From Calliphora vicina (taxonomy: Eukaryota > Arthropoda > Insecta > Diptera > Calliphoridae): a DNA stretch of 64,000 nt. The notes beneath the pieces were generated by a model. That model ran no database searches, was not told where the DNA came from, and was given only the letters and a program-made list of their open reading frames with translations. Both the position numbers and the translations under genes were made by a program. The stretch covers positions 113,658,226 through 113,722,225 of the forward strand of contig NC_088780.1 of assembly GCF_958450345.1 (NCBI RefSeq), in the 5' to 3' direction. Positions 1 through 11,814 of the stretch are shown here, one piece after another (positions within the stretch are counted from its first letter, which is position 1; each line of letters starts with the position of its first letter).

Positions 1-2045
1 ATTTTGACCAACTCTGGGAAGTGGTAGGAGTACCATTCTCTGATACGCATAGAAAACGTATTAACATCCTTATCCAATTGATCCAAGAGGGCAATGGACT
101 GAATTATCATGTTATCGGAACGATGAACATTGAACTTGACCTTGGCACGAGAATAACTGTGACCTAAACCCAATTGAGCAATGCCAGCTGATTTATCGGT
201 GAAACCTTAAAAATAATAAATAAATAAAAAAAATTTTATATTTGAGACCTTTATAAAGCATTTTCTAAAAATATATACAGTGACTCAAACGCAAAATCGG
301 ACAAGAGTTTGTCTTATATAAATGTGCTCTAAAAATAAATAGATGTACCAAATAGTTTTTCGCTTCTATTTACAATCCACATACCTATATCTCTAAAAAA
401 TAACAAAAACTAAAATTTGCATAATTGAAACTGTAAACTTTTGCATAAAAACCAAAATAACTCAATTTTTTGCGTCAAACACAAAATCGGACAGAGCATA
501 TCCTTTGTTGTCTCGAATGACCTGTAATCGCGTTTGAATCGATTTTTAGCATGTTTTGGCATACTTTTGGCACTCTCCTAGCTAATTTCTCCCAAAGATG
601 CTCAATTGCATTAAAGTCTGGGCTCTGTGCATGAGTTTCTATAAGTTTGGGAAAGTTATGGATCAACCAAAGATTTGCAACACCTGATGTGAGCTTGGAA
701 CGTAGTCTTGATAAAAGGAAAAGATGTTTTCTGTACCAACTTTTTCGCACTTTGCTCTAAATTTTGCTTCAAAATGTTGAGATAGACAAAATTGTCTATT
801 TTGCCATCGATAAAATGCAAATTTGCATACTCCGGCACTGTACATAGTAAATCAACTAAAAATTAAGAATTCTTTAAAAACTTGTAATTCCCATGAAGTT
901 TAAACTCTAATAGTTTGAAATTGGTAAACATATAGTGATTAACTACATATCGCTCATTTGTTGCAACAACGTCATAATTCAAAAAACCCAAATTTCGAGT
1001 TAATAGCACAATAATAACTAACAGGGTCTTGTGAACTAGCTTCTATAATTACACGCATTTTCTCCATAGAAGAATTTTGTCCTAATAGCATGTATTCAAC
1101 ATCGTTAAGTTATCTAAAAAAGTGACATATTTTGTTGCGTTTGTCATTTTCCTTAAAAAATTTTAAAAATATGTCGATTTCAAAACTAAAAAAACGTCTC
1201 ATGAAAAATTAAATTTTTTTGAATAATGACGACCTGACGAAATGAGCGATATGTATATTTATTTACCCACATATTCTAAATTCACAAAATTATAAAAAAA
1301 ATGCTCCATACAAAAGTTGTAAAATTAAATTTTTTCAGAATACGTGTTTTAATAAGATTGTGTTCCATGTTTTAATTATTACGTTTCTATTTATAGATGC
1401 AATAATTTTAAGAATTATCACCTTGAAATTGATTGAAATATGTCATATGTATTTGAAACTTTATGTTATTAAAAACCTGCTTATTTTTTTTATTTACTCA
1501 CCTTTAACTAATTTATGAAAATGGAAACGAACACCACGAATAATTTCTGGCACAACACCCGTTTGACTGCACTGTACACCAATGGCTTCTGTAATGGCCG
1601 CACCTAATTTAGCATCAGCAATACCCAAAGTGCACTTCTTTTTCTTCAGTTTCGCGAAGAAATCATCCAAAAATACCACCAAATCTTGAGGTACAATACC
1701 TTCGGAAATAGCGTTGATATTTTCCAAAGCAGAAATGGCTGTCTTGAAGGGAGCAAATCCAGCCAATTTAACCAGTGAATTGAATTTGGCGAACTCAGTT
1801 ACCGAAGACTCCACTTGTGGCAAAAACATGGAGATCTCTTCGAATTCCTTGACGGAGAACAAAGCGAACCCAGCCGCATGTTCGTACAAAACGTATAGTT
1901 GAGACTGTAATTAAGACAATATTCGTAAGTTAGACTATCAGTGAGCTACATTTTTATAGGTTATATTTTGTTTACAAATTTAATGTTTCTTTTTGTAATT
2001 TGTTATGTTTATATTATTTTTCATGAAGTTTTCTTTACTTACCAT
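1..2045 (-). CDS. Nop56: Nop56, box C/D snoRNP core protein (5' part, 3 exons, runs off the window)
   Basis: Nop56 is a core protein of box C/D snoRNPs, which 2'-O-methylate and process pre-rRNA in the nucleolus. Exons on the minus strand: 2043-2045 (ATG only), 1502-1904, and 1-205, which is cut by the window edge. The ATG at 2045-2043 is followed directly by a GTAAGT donor; exon 2 follows a TTACAG acceptor and starts MSQLYVLYEHAAGFALFS; its GTGAGT donor joins in phase (G|GT) to exon 3 after a TTTAAG acceptor. About 203 residues are visible: the NOP5NT domain (roughly residues 5-70, in exon 2) and the start of the Nop coiled-coil region, with the conserved LGLGHSYSRAKVKFNV and NMIIQS..LLDQLDKD blocks in exon 3. 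The identity is clear from similarity to animal NOP56. The single-codon coding exon 1 is inferred from splice signals and phase. A CACGTG E-box lies about 85 bp upstream of the ATG. Confidence 0.93.
278..840 (-). mobile_element. Decayed, internally deleted Tc1/mariner element in Nop56 intron 2
   Basis: TA dinucleotides flank CAGTG...CACTG ends (TA at 276-277 and 841-842), as expected for Tc1/mariner. On the minus strand, 475-840 encodes broken pieces of the C-terminal half of a transposase: a block resembling VYLNILKQNLEQSAKKL and a later block ETHAQSPDFNAIEHLWEKL, equivalent to the catalytic-glutamate region of Tc1 transposases. The pieces lie in different frames and the second catalytic Asp region is damaged. 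A second ACAAAATCGGACA motif near 481 repeats the terminal motif at 285-296. Non-functional fossil. Confidence 0.75.
946..1253. mobile_element. MITE with TA duplication and CATATCGCTCATTT ends
   Basis: Inverted termini begin CATATCGCTCATTT on each side and extend about 40 bp with mismatches (…CGTCATAATTCAA… and its complement). A TA lies on each side (944-945, 1254-1255). At 308 bp with no coding capacity, it is probably a Tc1/mariner-type MITE inside Nop56 intron 2. Confidence 0.65.
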
Positions 2046-3597
2046 ATTTTTTTATAAAATATGTCTGATTTTTTATTGAAAATTTATTTTTTTTCTTTAA
2101 CACTTCACTATCAGCCACAATTTTTTTCCACGTGCGCGTTTAAAAAGAAATATTCAATGTGTGTTTGACACAAACCTCGTTGTTTTCATGTGTCAAACAA
2201 ACAATTTAGTTTATACAGTACCTGTCAAAACCATAACACTGTGAAAAATAAAGAAAGTGATGCTCTAGCAAATTATACTTATTTTTTTTTTTAAATTTTA
2301 CATTTTTTACATTTATTTTAAACATTTGTAATCAGATTATTAATTATCTATATATATATATTAGGGTGGGCCGATTTATAAGGACAAAAATTTGTCGATA
2401 TTGTGCCATCGATTTTTCGATGAGGAAAACAATTTTCCACTACGACATATCAAAAGAATTATTTTCGAGGAGCCCAAATTTCAGAAAAAGTCAATTTATT
2501 TTTATTTTTAAGGTTTTTTAATAGGTAATTAAAAAAATAGACTGATTTTTTTTTTAAATATCCGCAACTGATGTCGTAGTCTGACAGACACCGCAAAAAG
2601 CTAATTTTGCGTACTTTCATAAAGTGAAACTAAATAAAATAAGTCGTATTTGTCGCTTTATGTGCATAAAATATTTAAAAGTCTTAAAAAAAACTATTTC
2701 ATTTATAAAAGTACGTTTTTATGAATTTTTTTGACAGTTTACACGGTTTTACACAAACAAAAATGACTATTGTTCTTGTATTGTTGTAGTTACGCTGCCA
2801 CCTTGTTAATACATCTTGAGCTGTGCTCCTTATTAAATGCACCTTGGTTTAGGCAAGCTCAAAAGAGAATGAGAAGGCCTTTCAATTTCTGCATTGTAAA
2901 AGGGGACAAAGATGGTCAAATATAAATCACATCCATTGCCTATGCTGATATTATCTTGTTTGTACAAAATCTGGGTATTTCAAAAATACCTTTATAATTG
3001 ATTTAAAGGTGAATATTACTTGGGGGTTACACGACAAAGTTTTGCCTTTCAAGTTTTAATACACTCACATTTTTTACTAATACACTCACACTTCTAAGAA
3101 TTGAAATTGAAACTTGCATTCAATTTCTCATTCAAGTTGGTGTTTCAATTTTCAATCAAGAAAACAGCTGATTACATTTTTTGCACAATTTGTACTAAAA
3201 TTGTTTTCAAGTTGCGTGCAGCCTACTTCAAAGCATTAAATTATTACAAATAGGGAACAAATCAAAATCCGCGTAACAGTTTATATTTTCATAATTTTTT
3301 TTCTGTTAATATTCACATTTTCTGTACTGCCGGCCTTCGGCCGGGTGAAGGGACTTTTAACTCTGGGGTGTATCGAAGACCGGCTTCGCTAAAATCATTT
3401 TTTCTGTATATCAAAATCTTCTGAAGTACTGTCATATAAAATCAAAAAGGATTTTTTGGTTCACAATATTAATAAACTGTACCATTTTATATATCGTATT
3501 AAAGGTATTGTGAAGCACTATTCAATGATACCCATAACGATCAGTTTGTTTTCCAAATATATGAGAAATGTACTATTATATGTATTGACTTTAAATT
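2046..3597. other. Nop56-mats intergenic region, left part
   Basis: No gene seen. It contains the Nop56 promoter, a short piece (2363-2400) that starts with the same TATTAGGGTGGG motif as the repeat near 31300, and a ~130-bp repeat (about 3105-3240, around the motif AAGAAAACAGCTGATTACAT) with a second copy at about 25255-25390. A GC-rich patch at 3330-3390 (CGGCCTTCGGCCG) has no recognised origin. Confidence 0.5.
2129..2134. promoter_or_regulatory. E-box CACGTG upstream of Nop56
   Basis: A palindromic CACGTG lies about 85 bp upstream of the Nop56 ATG, in a short GC-richer patch (CCACGTGCGCG). In Drosophila, Myc activates nucleolar and ribosome-biogenesis genes through promoter-proximal CACGTG boxes, so a role here is plausible. 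That role is inference from position and sequence only. Confidence 0.5.
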
Positions 3598-3628
3598 CAT
3601 ATAACTCTTAAAGTTTAAGAGTTATATG
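3598..3628. repeat. Perfect 31-bp palindrome (15-bp arms, 1-nt centre)
   Basis: The arm CATATAACTCTTAAA (3598-3612) is followed by one G and then its exact reverse complement (3614-3628). It directly abuts a second, larger palindrome. Confidence 0.95.
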
Positions 3629-3709
3629 AAAACCGTTAATATTTTTCCCTGCTCTCTCTTAGTTTAAGACTTAAACTAAGAGAGAGCAGGGAAAAATATT
3701 AACGGTTTT
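3629..3709. repeat. Perfect 81-bp palindrome (40-bp arms, 1-nt centre)
   Basis: The left arm 3629-3668 (starting AAAACCGTTAATATTTTT) is followed by a single A (3669) and its exact reverse complement at 3670-3709. I found no mismatch along 40 bp. It could extrude as a cruciform. No target duplication or coding content is visible, so this does not look like an ordinary MITE. Confidence 0.95.
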
Positions 3710-3831
3710 GTGCTTCTAATTATGAGAGCTATCAACACCAAAGAAATTATAAAAATGCAAGCTGTTTCGCTGATCTTGATTTATACCGCATGAAATTAAA
3801 AATCTAACCCCCATATGCATAAACAGTTTGT

Positions 3832-3890
3832 AAATTTATCAAAGGTTTATAGAACAAATTTTGTATGGAAATTTTTTTTGATAAACTTTT
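3832..3890. repeat. Short palindromic repeat around AAATTTATCAAA...TTTATAGAAC
   Basis: TAAATTTATCAAAGGTTTATAG faces a partly complementary TTTGATAAACTTTTA about 40 bp on. A similar inverted structure lies at 59947-60025. It is probably a small degenerate MITE family, low complexity and weakly supported. Confidence 0.4.
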
Positions 3891-4492
3891 AATTGAAAAA
3901 TCTTATATTTAACAGTGTAAAAGTTTCGTTTTCGGACAACCAAATATAATTTATACAGTACATATACACCGAAATGCCAATACCGTCATATGATTAAACA
4001 TGTGTGCACTGTAAAAAATGGTGGAATTTTTTTTTCGGGTAATTGCGAATTGAATGTAATCAAGGTGCAATGATAAATTACTAAATAAACGTCAAAACAA
4101 TGAAAGTGAGAGACAATAAAAACGAAAAAAAAACTTTCAAGCAGAAGACAACAAAGAAAGATAAAGAATAAGTAGTTTTTCTTCACCAAGGTGGAAGTGC
4201 TAGACAATATATTTTTTTTGTTTAAATTCTCATAAAGTCATCGCGTTTTTCATTTAAATAAATGCAAAAAAAGTTATATTTATAAATTGTTAAATTCATT
4301 TATGTTAAATAAGAGGAAAACAAGTACAAGTCGCAAAAATTTCATCTTCCAAAAATTGTTTTGAACTAAGATAGAAAAATACACATAAAAATTAACAAAT
4401 TCGTCACATCAGCTAAAAATAAAATTACCGTCTACTGCAACATCATCGTCTTCGCCACTACCGCAATTAGTGGTGGCCTTACAGTCACTCAG

Positions 4493-4511
4493 TCAGACAG
4501 ACAGACAGTCA
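4493..4511. repeat. Short (CAGA)n microsatellite near the mats 5' end
   Basis: A CAGACAGACAGACAG run lies within 180 bp upstream of the mats ATG, probably in or near its 5' UTR. Confidence 0.6.
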
Positions 4512-4667
4512 TCAAGACATTGCAGTGCGTTTTAATTCTTCCTATTCTTTCATCTACAAAATTGCAAACATTTTGTAGGAGAACAAACATAAATAAAACT
4601 TGAAAGTTTACTCACTTTTTTCCTCTTGGATTGTTTTATCGAAATTTGTTTAAAACACAGCAACACA

Positions 4668-7600
4668 ATGGAGTTTTTGTTGTAAGTATGATTTTGCAAT
4701 TTTTAAATGAAATATAATAAAAGAAATAAAATGTAAAAGAAATTCGTTTATAAGTTTTGTTTTCGTTGATTTATTTGTTTTCTCTTTTCGAAATTATTCC
4801 ATTCGAGATAATTCCAAAAAAATAGCTCTGCGTCAGAGAATAACTTCAAACACATGCGATTCTAAGGTGCATGATATCCAGCGCATCTCCTAGGTCATCA
4901 GTAATCTTCAAGCACTTATGACAAATTTACATTGGTCGCTTGACAGTCGACAGGAGACTTTCAAGCAGATTATTTTTTTGCGCTGCCGTTCCAATCGTGG
5001 AATGTTCGCAAAGGAAGAAAAAGCAAATGCAAAATAAGACTCTGTTTTTAGTTACGAACAGGAGAGCAAAACATAATGTCAGAAAACTACACTGTTGCCT
5101 GATTTGTCGACAGTTTGGCGATTTTTTATTGTAAAAATGGCAAAGTGCGATTTGCCTATTTTAGTCCTCAAAATGGCAATTTTAATTAACAAATAAAATG
5201 AATACTGGTTCGTATAAAGTTTGAAGACTGTCATATTTATATTTAAAAATAAGTATTTACTTTGTATGATAGGTGCCACGCCCATTTAGCCAATTCCATT
5301 TATGTGAAGATGTGCACATGGTACCGAAGTAAATAGGCTTTCACAGTTAAATTTCACCAGATATTCTATAATAACTATTTACTTTGTATGGGAAGTCCAC
5401 GCCCACTTGAAATTTCAAAATAAAAAGTTGAATATTGTTCCATCCAGAAATATAGGAATATACAGTAAAAATTTCAAGAGGATCAGTCCAGTGGTTTTTA
5501 TATACTGTATCAGCCATAACTAAAGCACCCCCTCAGTGAACAAGTTCTCACTAGCATTGATATCGGGAGATTAGCTGGCCAATGAAGAACTTGAATCTAA
5601 TTGCTCTGTAGCCAAGACTTACAAACTTTGGAGGTATGCTCCCTATAAATGGAATCTCTTCACTGGCATAAGGCAACATTACATCTTTCAAAATATCACG
5701 GTACATGAACCGATCCATAATCCCATACATTTTATGAATTGGCCCAATGTTTAATTGTTTCTTTGCAATACTTAGGTTTCAGGCTTTCTTCTTTTGGTCT
5801 GCGTACACGCCTTTTAGGTTTTGGATTCGTCAGAGAACAGTACTGTCTTCCATTTTTTGGACATTCCAGTCGATGTGGCCTTTTGCAAACCCTAGTCTAG
5901 CTTTCCTGTCCTTAGCTGATATAAATTTTTTTTGCTGGCCGTGGGCTGAATAATCCTGCTTCTACTGCTCTTCTACGGATTGTTCTTTCGATATCGAGCT
6001 CATTTTCTTGAATAAACGCTCATTGGCCAAGTTATTAGCGAATTTTGATATTTTGAGTTTTTATATAAAAAACCGATTTTTGGTCAGAAATATGAGTGAT
6101 CACAGATCGAGCTCTTTTTCTTGATTAAACGCTTATTGGCCAAGTTTTTTTATCGATTTAAGCTATTGTGAGTTTTTATATAAGTAATCGAATTTTGGTC
6201 TGAAATATGATTGATCACAGACCGATGTATTTTGCAGATGTATTTAATAAGTCCATTTCGCACAAACCAAAACATATTTTTTGTTATTAATTTTGACGTT
6301 TTATTTTGTTTGTGGTAGGTTTTAAAATATAGAACAGAGTTTCAATTTTTGGTATTGAAAATAGAACAAAATTTAAATTAATTAAAATTTAAACATTTTT
6401 ATAGAACTCTGTGTGTCTGGTGAAAATTAAAAAGGCACCAACACATATACATTTTAGTTACTAACACATATTTAGACTTAGGTACTTTTTCACTAACACA
6501 TGTATAGAGTTAGGTACTCCTGTCAAAGAGTTGGACTACTTGTTATACTTTGATTTTAAAAAAGCACCGAATATTACTGTGTCTAACACATTCTTATAGA
6601 ACGCTGACGTACTTATGAAAACAACTTAATTTAACCAAAACCAATGAAAAATTAGATGTTTAAATCACATATATGTATATACAATCTAGTAAACACACTT
6701 CTGATAACTCTATTAACTGTAAAAATCTATCCAATTTCGTCACGCTACATGACTTTAAAAGGAAAAATCCATATGTCCAATATATTGGACAAAATGTCTG
6801 AAAGGGTTAAGAAGAGAGTAGACATTTTCTATATTGTACAAGATATGATTCGTTATGCCATTTTGAGATAATTCTAAAAAATTTAATTTTAAATTTTTTA
6901 TATTATAAAAATAAATCGGCTTTGCAATATTTTATTTAAAAAACATTGGCATAAATTGAACTCTGAGCACAAATTTTTTTCGGGTACTTGATAATTTGTA
7001 CAAATTATCACTGGAAGTTACGGGATTCTGTTCGTTTACTTTTAAAAACTTGTAACGAGAGAGCAAGAGAGTTTTAAAAGTGACAGTTCGTAGATAGAGA
7101 ACATGGACATTTTTTGTCCAGTAAAAAATATAGATTGCAAATGTAAACAAAACTAAAATGTGGAAAATTAATACAATTTACAAGTTTGCAAAGAAAAGAT
7201 GTAAAATAACACAAAACAAACGTTTTGAATTGATTTATAATAAAATAAAACTTATTTTTACAAATTGTTGTTCGAGTACTTTTTTTGTTATTTTTCAGAT
7301 TGAGAGTAATTTATTTTTACTCTCTAAAATAAAGTTACTGGATATTTTGTACTAGAAAGTACGCGAACACACCTAATATAATTTTTCACTCTGACAGTAG
7401 TTGCAATAAAATTCTTGAAAGCTACTGTATACAATGGAGCGGAAACTCTCTTGTCAAAGACCTGACTCAGTTGTCAAAAACCTAAGTGGTGAGAATGTAT
7501 TAGTAGAAAAAACTATGTGAAAACAAAAACAACATCGTATGTGTGATTATTTTGAGTAATTTTTTTGTTTGAGTTTTATCTAGTTTCCGCTCTATGTTTC

Positions 7601-9091
7601 TCTAAGCTGTATACTTTGACAACGTCCGTAATCTTTCATTTATACCCGTTTGTGTACAAGATGTAACGAACGGTGTCGAAAAAGGATGATGTCAGGTTAA
7701 ATGATATTTAAGATTTTATGTCAGCTCAAAGAGTTCCAAACATTTTCTTTTTCTTAAACAAATTTTTATACACATGGTCATAGCCATAAAGTATTATACA
7801 ACAGATTGGCAAATTGACATCTCGTCTCTATGTTATCCTATGGTTATAACGATGTAATTTGATGTATTCATAAGAAATAATATTTCTTTTAATTTCATAG
7901 TGGCTCCCGATCAAGTAAAACATTTAAACCCAAAAAGAATATACCTGAAGGTACTCATCAATATGATCTCATGAAACATGCTGCAGCCACATTGGGTTCG
8001 GGTAATTTACGAAATGCCGTAGCCCTGCCAGATGGTGAAGATCTTAACGAATGGGTAGCCGTAAATAGTGAGTACTGCTAAGATTTATTTTGACAGCTAA
8101 ATTTTAAAACATTCCTACGATTTGGCAAATTTTGAATATCGAACATGAACATGACACCTACAAATTTACTCATACATTTGGACAAAAGCAACAGGTCAAT
8201 AATATCGGAAACACTAGTACTAATGTCATTCGACCAAATGTACGAGTAAGATAGGGGTTTTCAGGCATAAGCAAAAAAAATAAAACAATAAAATTATCAG
8301 TAGTGTAACATAGTTTCAACCATAGATAAATAGTCATAGATCGGAAACTCTTACGTCAAAGACCTAACTCAATTGTCAAAAAGGTATGTGGTGAGAATGT
8401 AGTCAAAAAAAAAACTATGTGAAAACAAAATCAACTCTCGTACATGTGATTGTTTTGAGTTAGTTTTTTGTTTGAGTTTTTTTCTAGTTTCCGCTCTATC
8501 TATATTTTTCTTTGGTTTCAACTTTGTGACCATATCATGTTTTAGAATTAAGGCCTTCATATTTGAATAATTTAAATTGATCAATATTAAACAAATTTTA
8601 ATTCTTTTTTAGCTGTGGATTTTTTCAATCAAATCAACATGCTGTACGGTACCATCACAGAATTTTGCACTGAAGAAAGTTGTGGCATTATGTCAGCTGG
8701 TCCCAAATACGAATATCATTGGGCTGATGGTTACACAGTTAAGAAACCCATTAAGTGTAGTGCACCCAAATACATAGATTATCTCATGACCTGGGTACAG
8801 GATCAGTTAGACGACGAAACCTTATTTCCCTCCAAAATTGGAATACCATTTCCAAAGAATTTCCTCAGTAATGCTAAAACTATATTGAAACGTTTATTCC
8901 GTGTTTATGCACACATATACCATCAGCATTTCTCAGAAGTTGTGACATTAGGCGAAGAGGCCCATCTCAATACGTCGTTCAAGCATTTCATATTCTTTGT
9001 ACAGGAGTTTAATTTAATTGAACGCCGTGAGCTGGCACCTTTGCAGGAACTTATTGATAAGTTGACAGCAAAAGATGAAAGGCAAATATAG
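4668..9091 (+). CDS. mats: Mats / Mob1, Hippo-pathway kinase co-activator (complete, 3 exons)
   Basis: Mob1 binds and activates the Warts/LATS (NDR) kinase and is itself a Hippo substrate; it restrains tissue growth and acts in the cytoplasm and at the membrane. Exons: 4668-4681, 7901-8067, 8613-9091. Donors are GTAAGT and GTGAGT, acceptors TTTCATAG and TTTTTTAG, and phases agree. The product is 219 residues, the usual Mob1 length. Visible landmarks: Thr12 (KTFKPKK) and Thr35 (HAAATLG), the known Hippo phosphorylation sites; the zinc-site pairs Cys79/Cys84 (FCTEESC) and His161/His166 (HIYHQHF). It ends KLTAKDERQI as in other animals. Exon 1 codes only MEFL plus two bases of codon 5, so the 3.2-kb intron 1, full of repeats, separates start from body. 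Everything needed for function is intact. Confidence 0.97.
5515..5995 (-). pseudogene. Tc1-like transposase fragment in mats intron 1
   Basis: Read on the minus strand, this gives pieces of a Tc1/mariner transposase: an ERTIRRAVEAGL-like HTH part, a PRPAKKIYISAKDRKARLGF linker, then VLFSDES around the first catalytic Asp, followed by a DRFMYRDILKDVMLPYA-like block. Frames are interrupted, the C-terminal catalytic Glu part is missing, and no termini are seen. At its right end it runs directly into satellite monomers. Dead remnant. Confidence 0.7.
5996..6236 (-). repeat. Two inverted monomers of the ~113-bp satellite, inside mats intron 1
   Basis: Contains the reverse complement of the satellite units found at 49305-52610: GAGCTC near CTTGAATAAACGCT, then CATTGGCCAAGTTATTAGC, then TCAGAAATATGAGTGATCAC. 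There are two diverged units, the second more decayed. This shows the satellite also exists outside its array. Confidence 0.8.
7435..7594. mobile_element. MITE, TAGAGCGGAAACT family, copy 1 (mats intron 1)
   Basis: Begins TGGAGCGGAAACTC and ends with the inverted AGTTTCCGCTCTA. The interior carries TTGTCAAAAACCTAAGTGG and a TTGTTTGAG block shared with copies at 8337-8498 and 12015-12121. Termini starting TAGAG resemble hAT MITEs in this window, but I see no clean target duplication. Confidence 0.7.
8337..8498. mobile_element. MITE, TAGAGCGGAAACT family, copy 2 (mats intron 2)
   Basis: Starts TAGATCGGAAACTC and ends AGTTTCCGCTCTA. Collinear with copy 1 over its whole length (162 bp) with scattered substitutions. 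No flanking duplication visible. Confidence 0.7.
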
Positions 9092-9699
9092 GATTCAATG
9101 CAAGTTGTGGGGACTTCGCATGGAATGGAGTTTTGAGTTTAAGTAACCTGCTTTTTATTTTATTACTTTAATTCTATATTTTTTAACCTTTTTATGATTT
9201 ACCCAAGAGTAGTATTTAATTTTTTTAAATATATTTTAAACGAATTTTTGTTTAATTTTTCTTTTTTTTTAAAATAATTTTTATTATAATTTCTTAAAAG
9301 CCACCGATGACAATGGAAAATTACTTGTACAGATACTAATTAAAATTACAAAAAAAAAAAAACTAAAACGGATAATAAATTGTTTATTTATACACAAGCA
9401 CACACATTCATACAGTTTCCTTTTTATTTCGGGTTATTATATATTATAATAGTTACTTTTAGAAGAGTACATGAGTTTTTCATTTAGAATGGAAATAATG
9501 GTTATATTACAATTTGTTTTATTTTCTTTGTTTAAAAACTCCTAAAACTTTTTCTTTACTTTCTGTATTTTTATTTAGTAAAATATTATAGTTTTTTATT
9601 TAAAACGCCTGATAAAAATATTTTATTTTGTAAGAGACAGCATAATTATACATAATTAATAAATTGGTTTATTCTTTATGTAACTGGGATGAAAATAAA
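9074..9699 (+). terminator. mats 3' end with candidate polyadenylation signals
   Basis: After the mats stop at 9089-9091 the sequence is AT-rich, with AATAAA at 9374-9379 and 9694-9699. Either or both could serve as poly(A) signals; the sequence does not decide. Confidence 0.4.
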
Positions 9700-10472
9700 A
9701 TATATTTCGAGCTACGCCAAGTCTAGCATATTGTCATATTATTTAATTGTAAAGCAACTAAATTGCTGCTGCTCCTGTTATCCGACTCTGTTCTATAAAT
9801 CGAGTGATTTCAAAAACGACCTGTTTTCAAAAAGGAATAATTAACAAATTTATGTTCTGAAAATCGCACGTTTTTATATGTTTAAAGAGGTTTATTTTCT
9901 CGAAAGTAAATCATGTAAATTATGTGAATTTGTTTTACATATCACCAGAGTAAATTCACAATAGCTCAATAAAGTCAACATACAGGAATTCTAATTATTT
10001 TTTTCATTGAAAGCTGTATTTGTATGTTAAAAGTAATGAAATACATTTGTTAAACAAATAAATTCATACTAAAAAAATTAAAACAACATCACTTAAGTCT
10101 GGTTTAGCAACATTTCCTATCATATCCAAAATTTCACCGTTATTAGAATTATTAATTCTGAGTCAAATAACGAAATTTTTTTTTTCGGTTTTTTCGGCTT
10201 TAATGTTCTAAATATTATGAAACTTAAAAGCTCCGCCCACCCAAAAGTAGGCGTGGCCGACAATAAATTATTCGTTATTTTACTCAGAATCAATATATAG
10301 CTTTCCAAAAAGAAAGACCGCCGAAGCCCGTATAAAGAATGTGCTTATCTTTTAATGCAATCTTTAGGGAAGTGTCTACAAAATCTCAACCCACCTCGTC
10401 CATACATTTTTGATGTATCTAGAAGACCTACTGTAAATCGAAAAATGCGTAATACAGAGCCTTTTAAATTAA
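9700..10472. other. Non-coding spacer downstream of mats
   Basis: No gene or recognisable element. A TTTTTTTTTCGG...CCGCCCACCC...GGCGTGGCC stretch (10170-10260), flanked by ATTCTGAGTCAAATAACG and TTATTTTACTCAGAAT (about 10153 and 10277), forms a diverged inverted repeat and may be a relict MITE. Confidence 0.4.
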
Positions 10473-10701
10473 CCCTCTAAGCGGTAAGGCTGCCTTTAGG
10501 CGGGTATGTAAAATGTATGTAATGATGCTTTATTTGGTTATTTTTCCCGCTATAACGGTAAATATGTGTAAAGAGACAAACAATTTACTTATTGTGATAA
10601 ACAAGAACGTGCACTTGTCTTTTGTTTGTTTTTATTCCAACGTTTCAAACAATAACCTGGTATATTATTTTACCTCGAAATAAAATTGGCCGGTTAGAGG
10701 G
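10473..10701. mobile_element. piggyBac-like MITE with TTAA duplication
   Basis: TTAA at 10469-10472 and 10702-10705 flanks termini CCCTCTAAGCGG and (inverted) CCCTCTAACCGG. TTAA duplication with termini starting CCC is the piggyBac signature. 229 bp, no coding capacity. Confidence 0.85.
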
Positions 10702-11814
10702 TTAAATTTTTGAATCAGAGGACCCAAATCCCTAGAAAACTCTACCAAATAATTTTTTGCAGCTAGATTTGAATTTTGAACCATAGTGCGAGTTGATGAT
10801 TGCATCGATATATGTAGCTTGTCTTGGTCTGTATTTGCTTTTGACAATCCATTTCCTCATAGTGCTTGTAATGCATTTAAGCAAATATATACCGAAATTA
10901 AATAACTTACTACGCAATTAAGCCCAATTTTTTTGTAAGATTTAGCTCTTAAAAATGTTAAACCTAAAATTTGTAGCACTATTTAAATACTAATATGTAT
11001 GTTTATTGTGGAATTAAAGAACAATTTTTAATATAATCTCATTATTTATTAACTATGTAAGAACTTATATGTCCGTTTAACTTTTTTCGTAACGTTATAC
11101 TGCCGGTTTCTCAATACTAAAAATAAAACTGAAAGTATCGATTAGTTATTTTTTGGTATTGAGAACTGGAAAAAATTTACAGTATTGAATACTGAGTCCA
11201 AATATTCAACACTTTCACACTATTACTGTCTGTTAACCTAATAAATTTGTATTAAATGACAGTATATAAGCTTTGATAAAGTGCAGTTTAGCAGGTTTTT
11301 CATGAAGTCGTTACCTTACTCAAAATTAAACCTATAAATCTGTCTGGTAGTGTAACATAACAATAGTTACGACAAAAGTTAACGTTCTAAATACATAAAT
11401 ATGTTAAACTTTATTATTATTTTTGTTTTGAAAAACGCTTAATTTTTATTATTTATAAGATCTACGACACTACATACCTACTACTATTTATAAAAGATTT
11501 TTTTTAAATAAATACAATACATACACAAAAATATACAACATTTTTTTATTAATTGTTAATTTTTATTGCATTTAAATTGGGTTTTTTGTTATTGATAATT
11601 AGCTGTCTTTAGGAATCGAATTTTAATCCCTTGTAATCTATTAGGTATAGAAAAGAACTTTAAACGATTAATCAGTTTTTTTGTAGGTGATAATTTGTTG
11701 AGAATCAACGTTTATTTAATTGCTTAATTGTAGTTTATTATGGCTGGAGAAAGGTAGACAATTAATTGTAATAATTTTGTATAATAAAAAGTGAACTCAA
11801 ATTTTTTATTTGCG

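Noticed and set aside
1905..2042. snoRNA inside Nop56 intron 1
   Set aside because: Nop56 introns host box C/D snoRNAs in some animals, but here I find only a CTGA-like box and no matching TGATGA C box with terminal stem on the transcribed strand.
2340..2362. (TA)n at 2340-2362 as a TATA box for Nop56
   Set aside because: It is about 300 bp upstream of the ATG and directly adjoins a repeat fragment; no initiator at suitable spacing.
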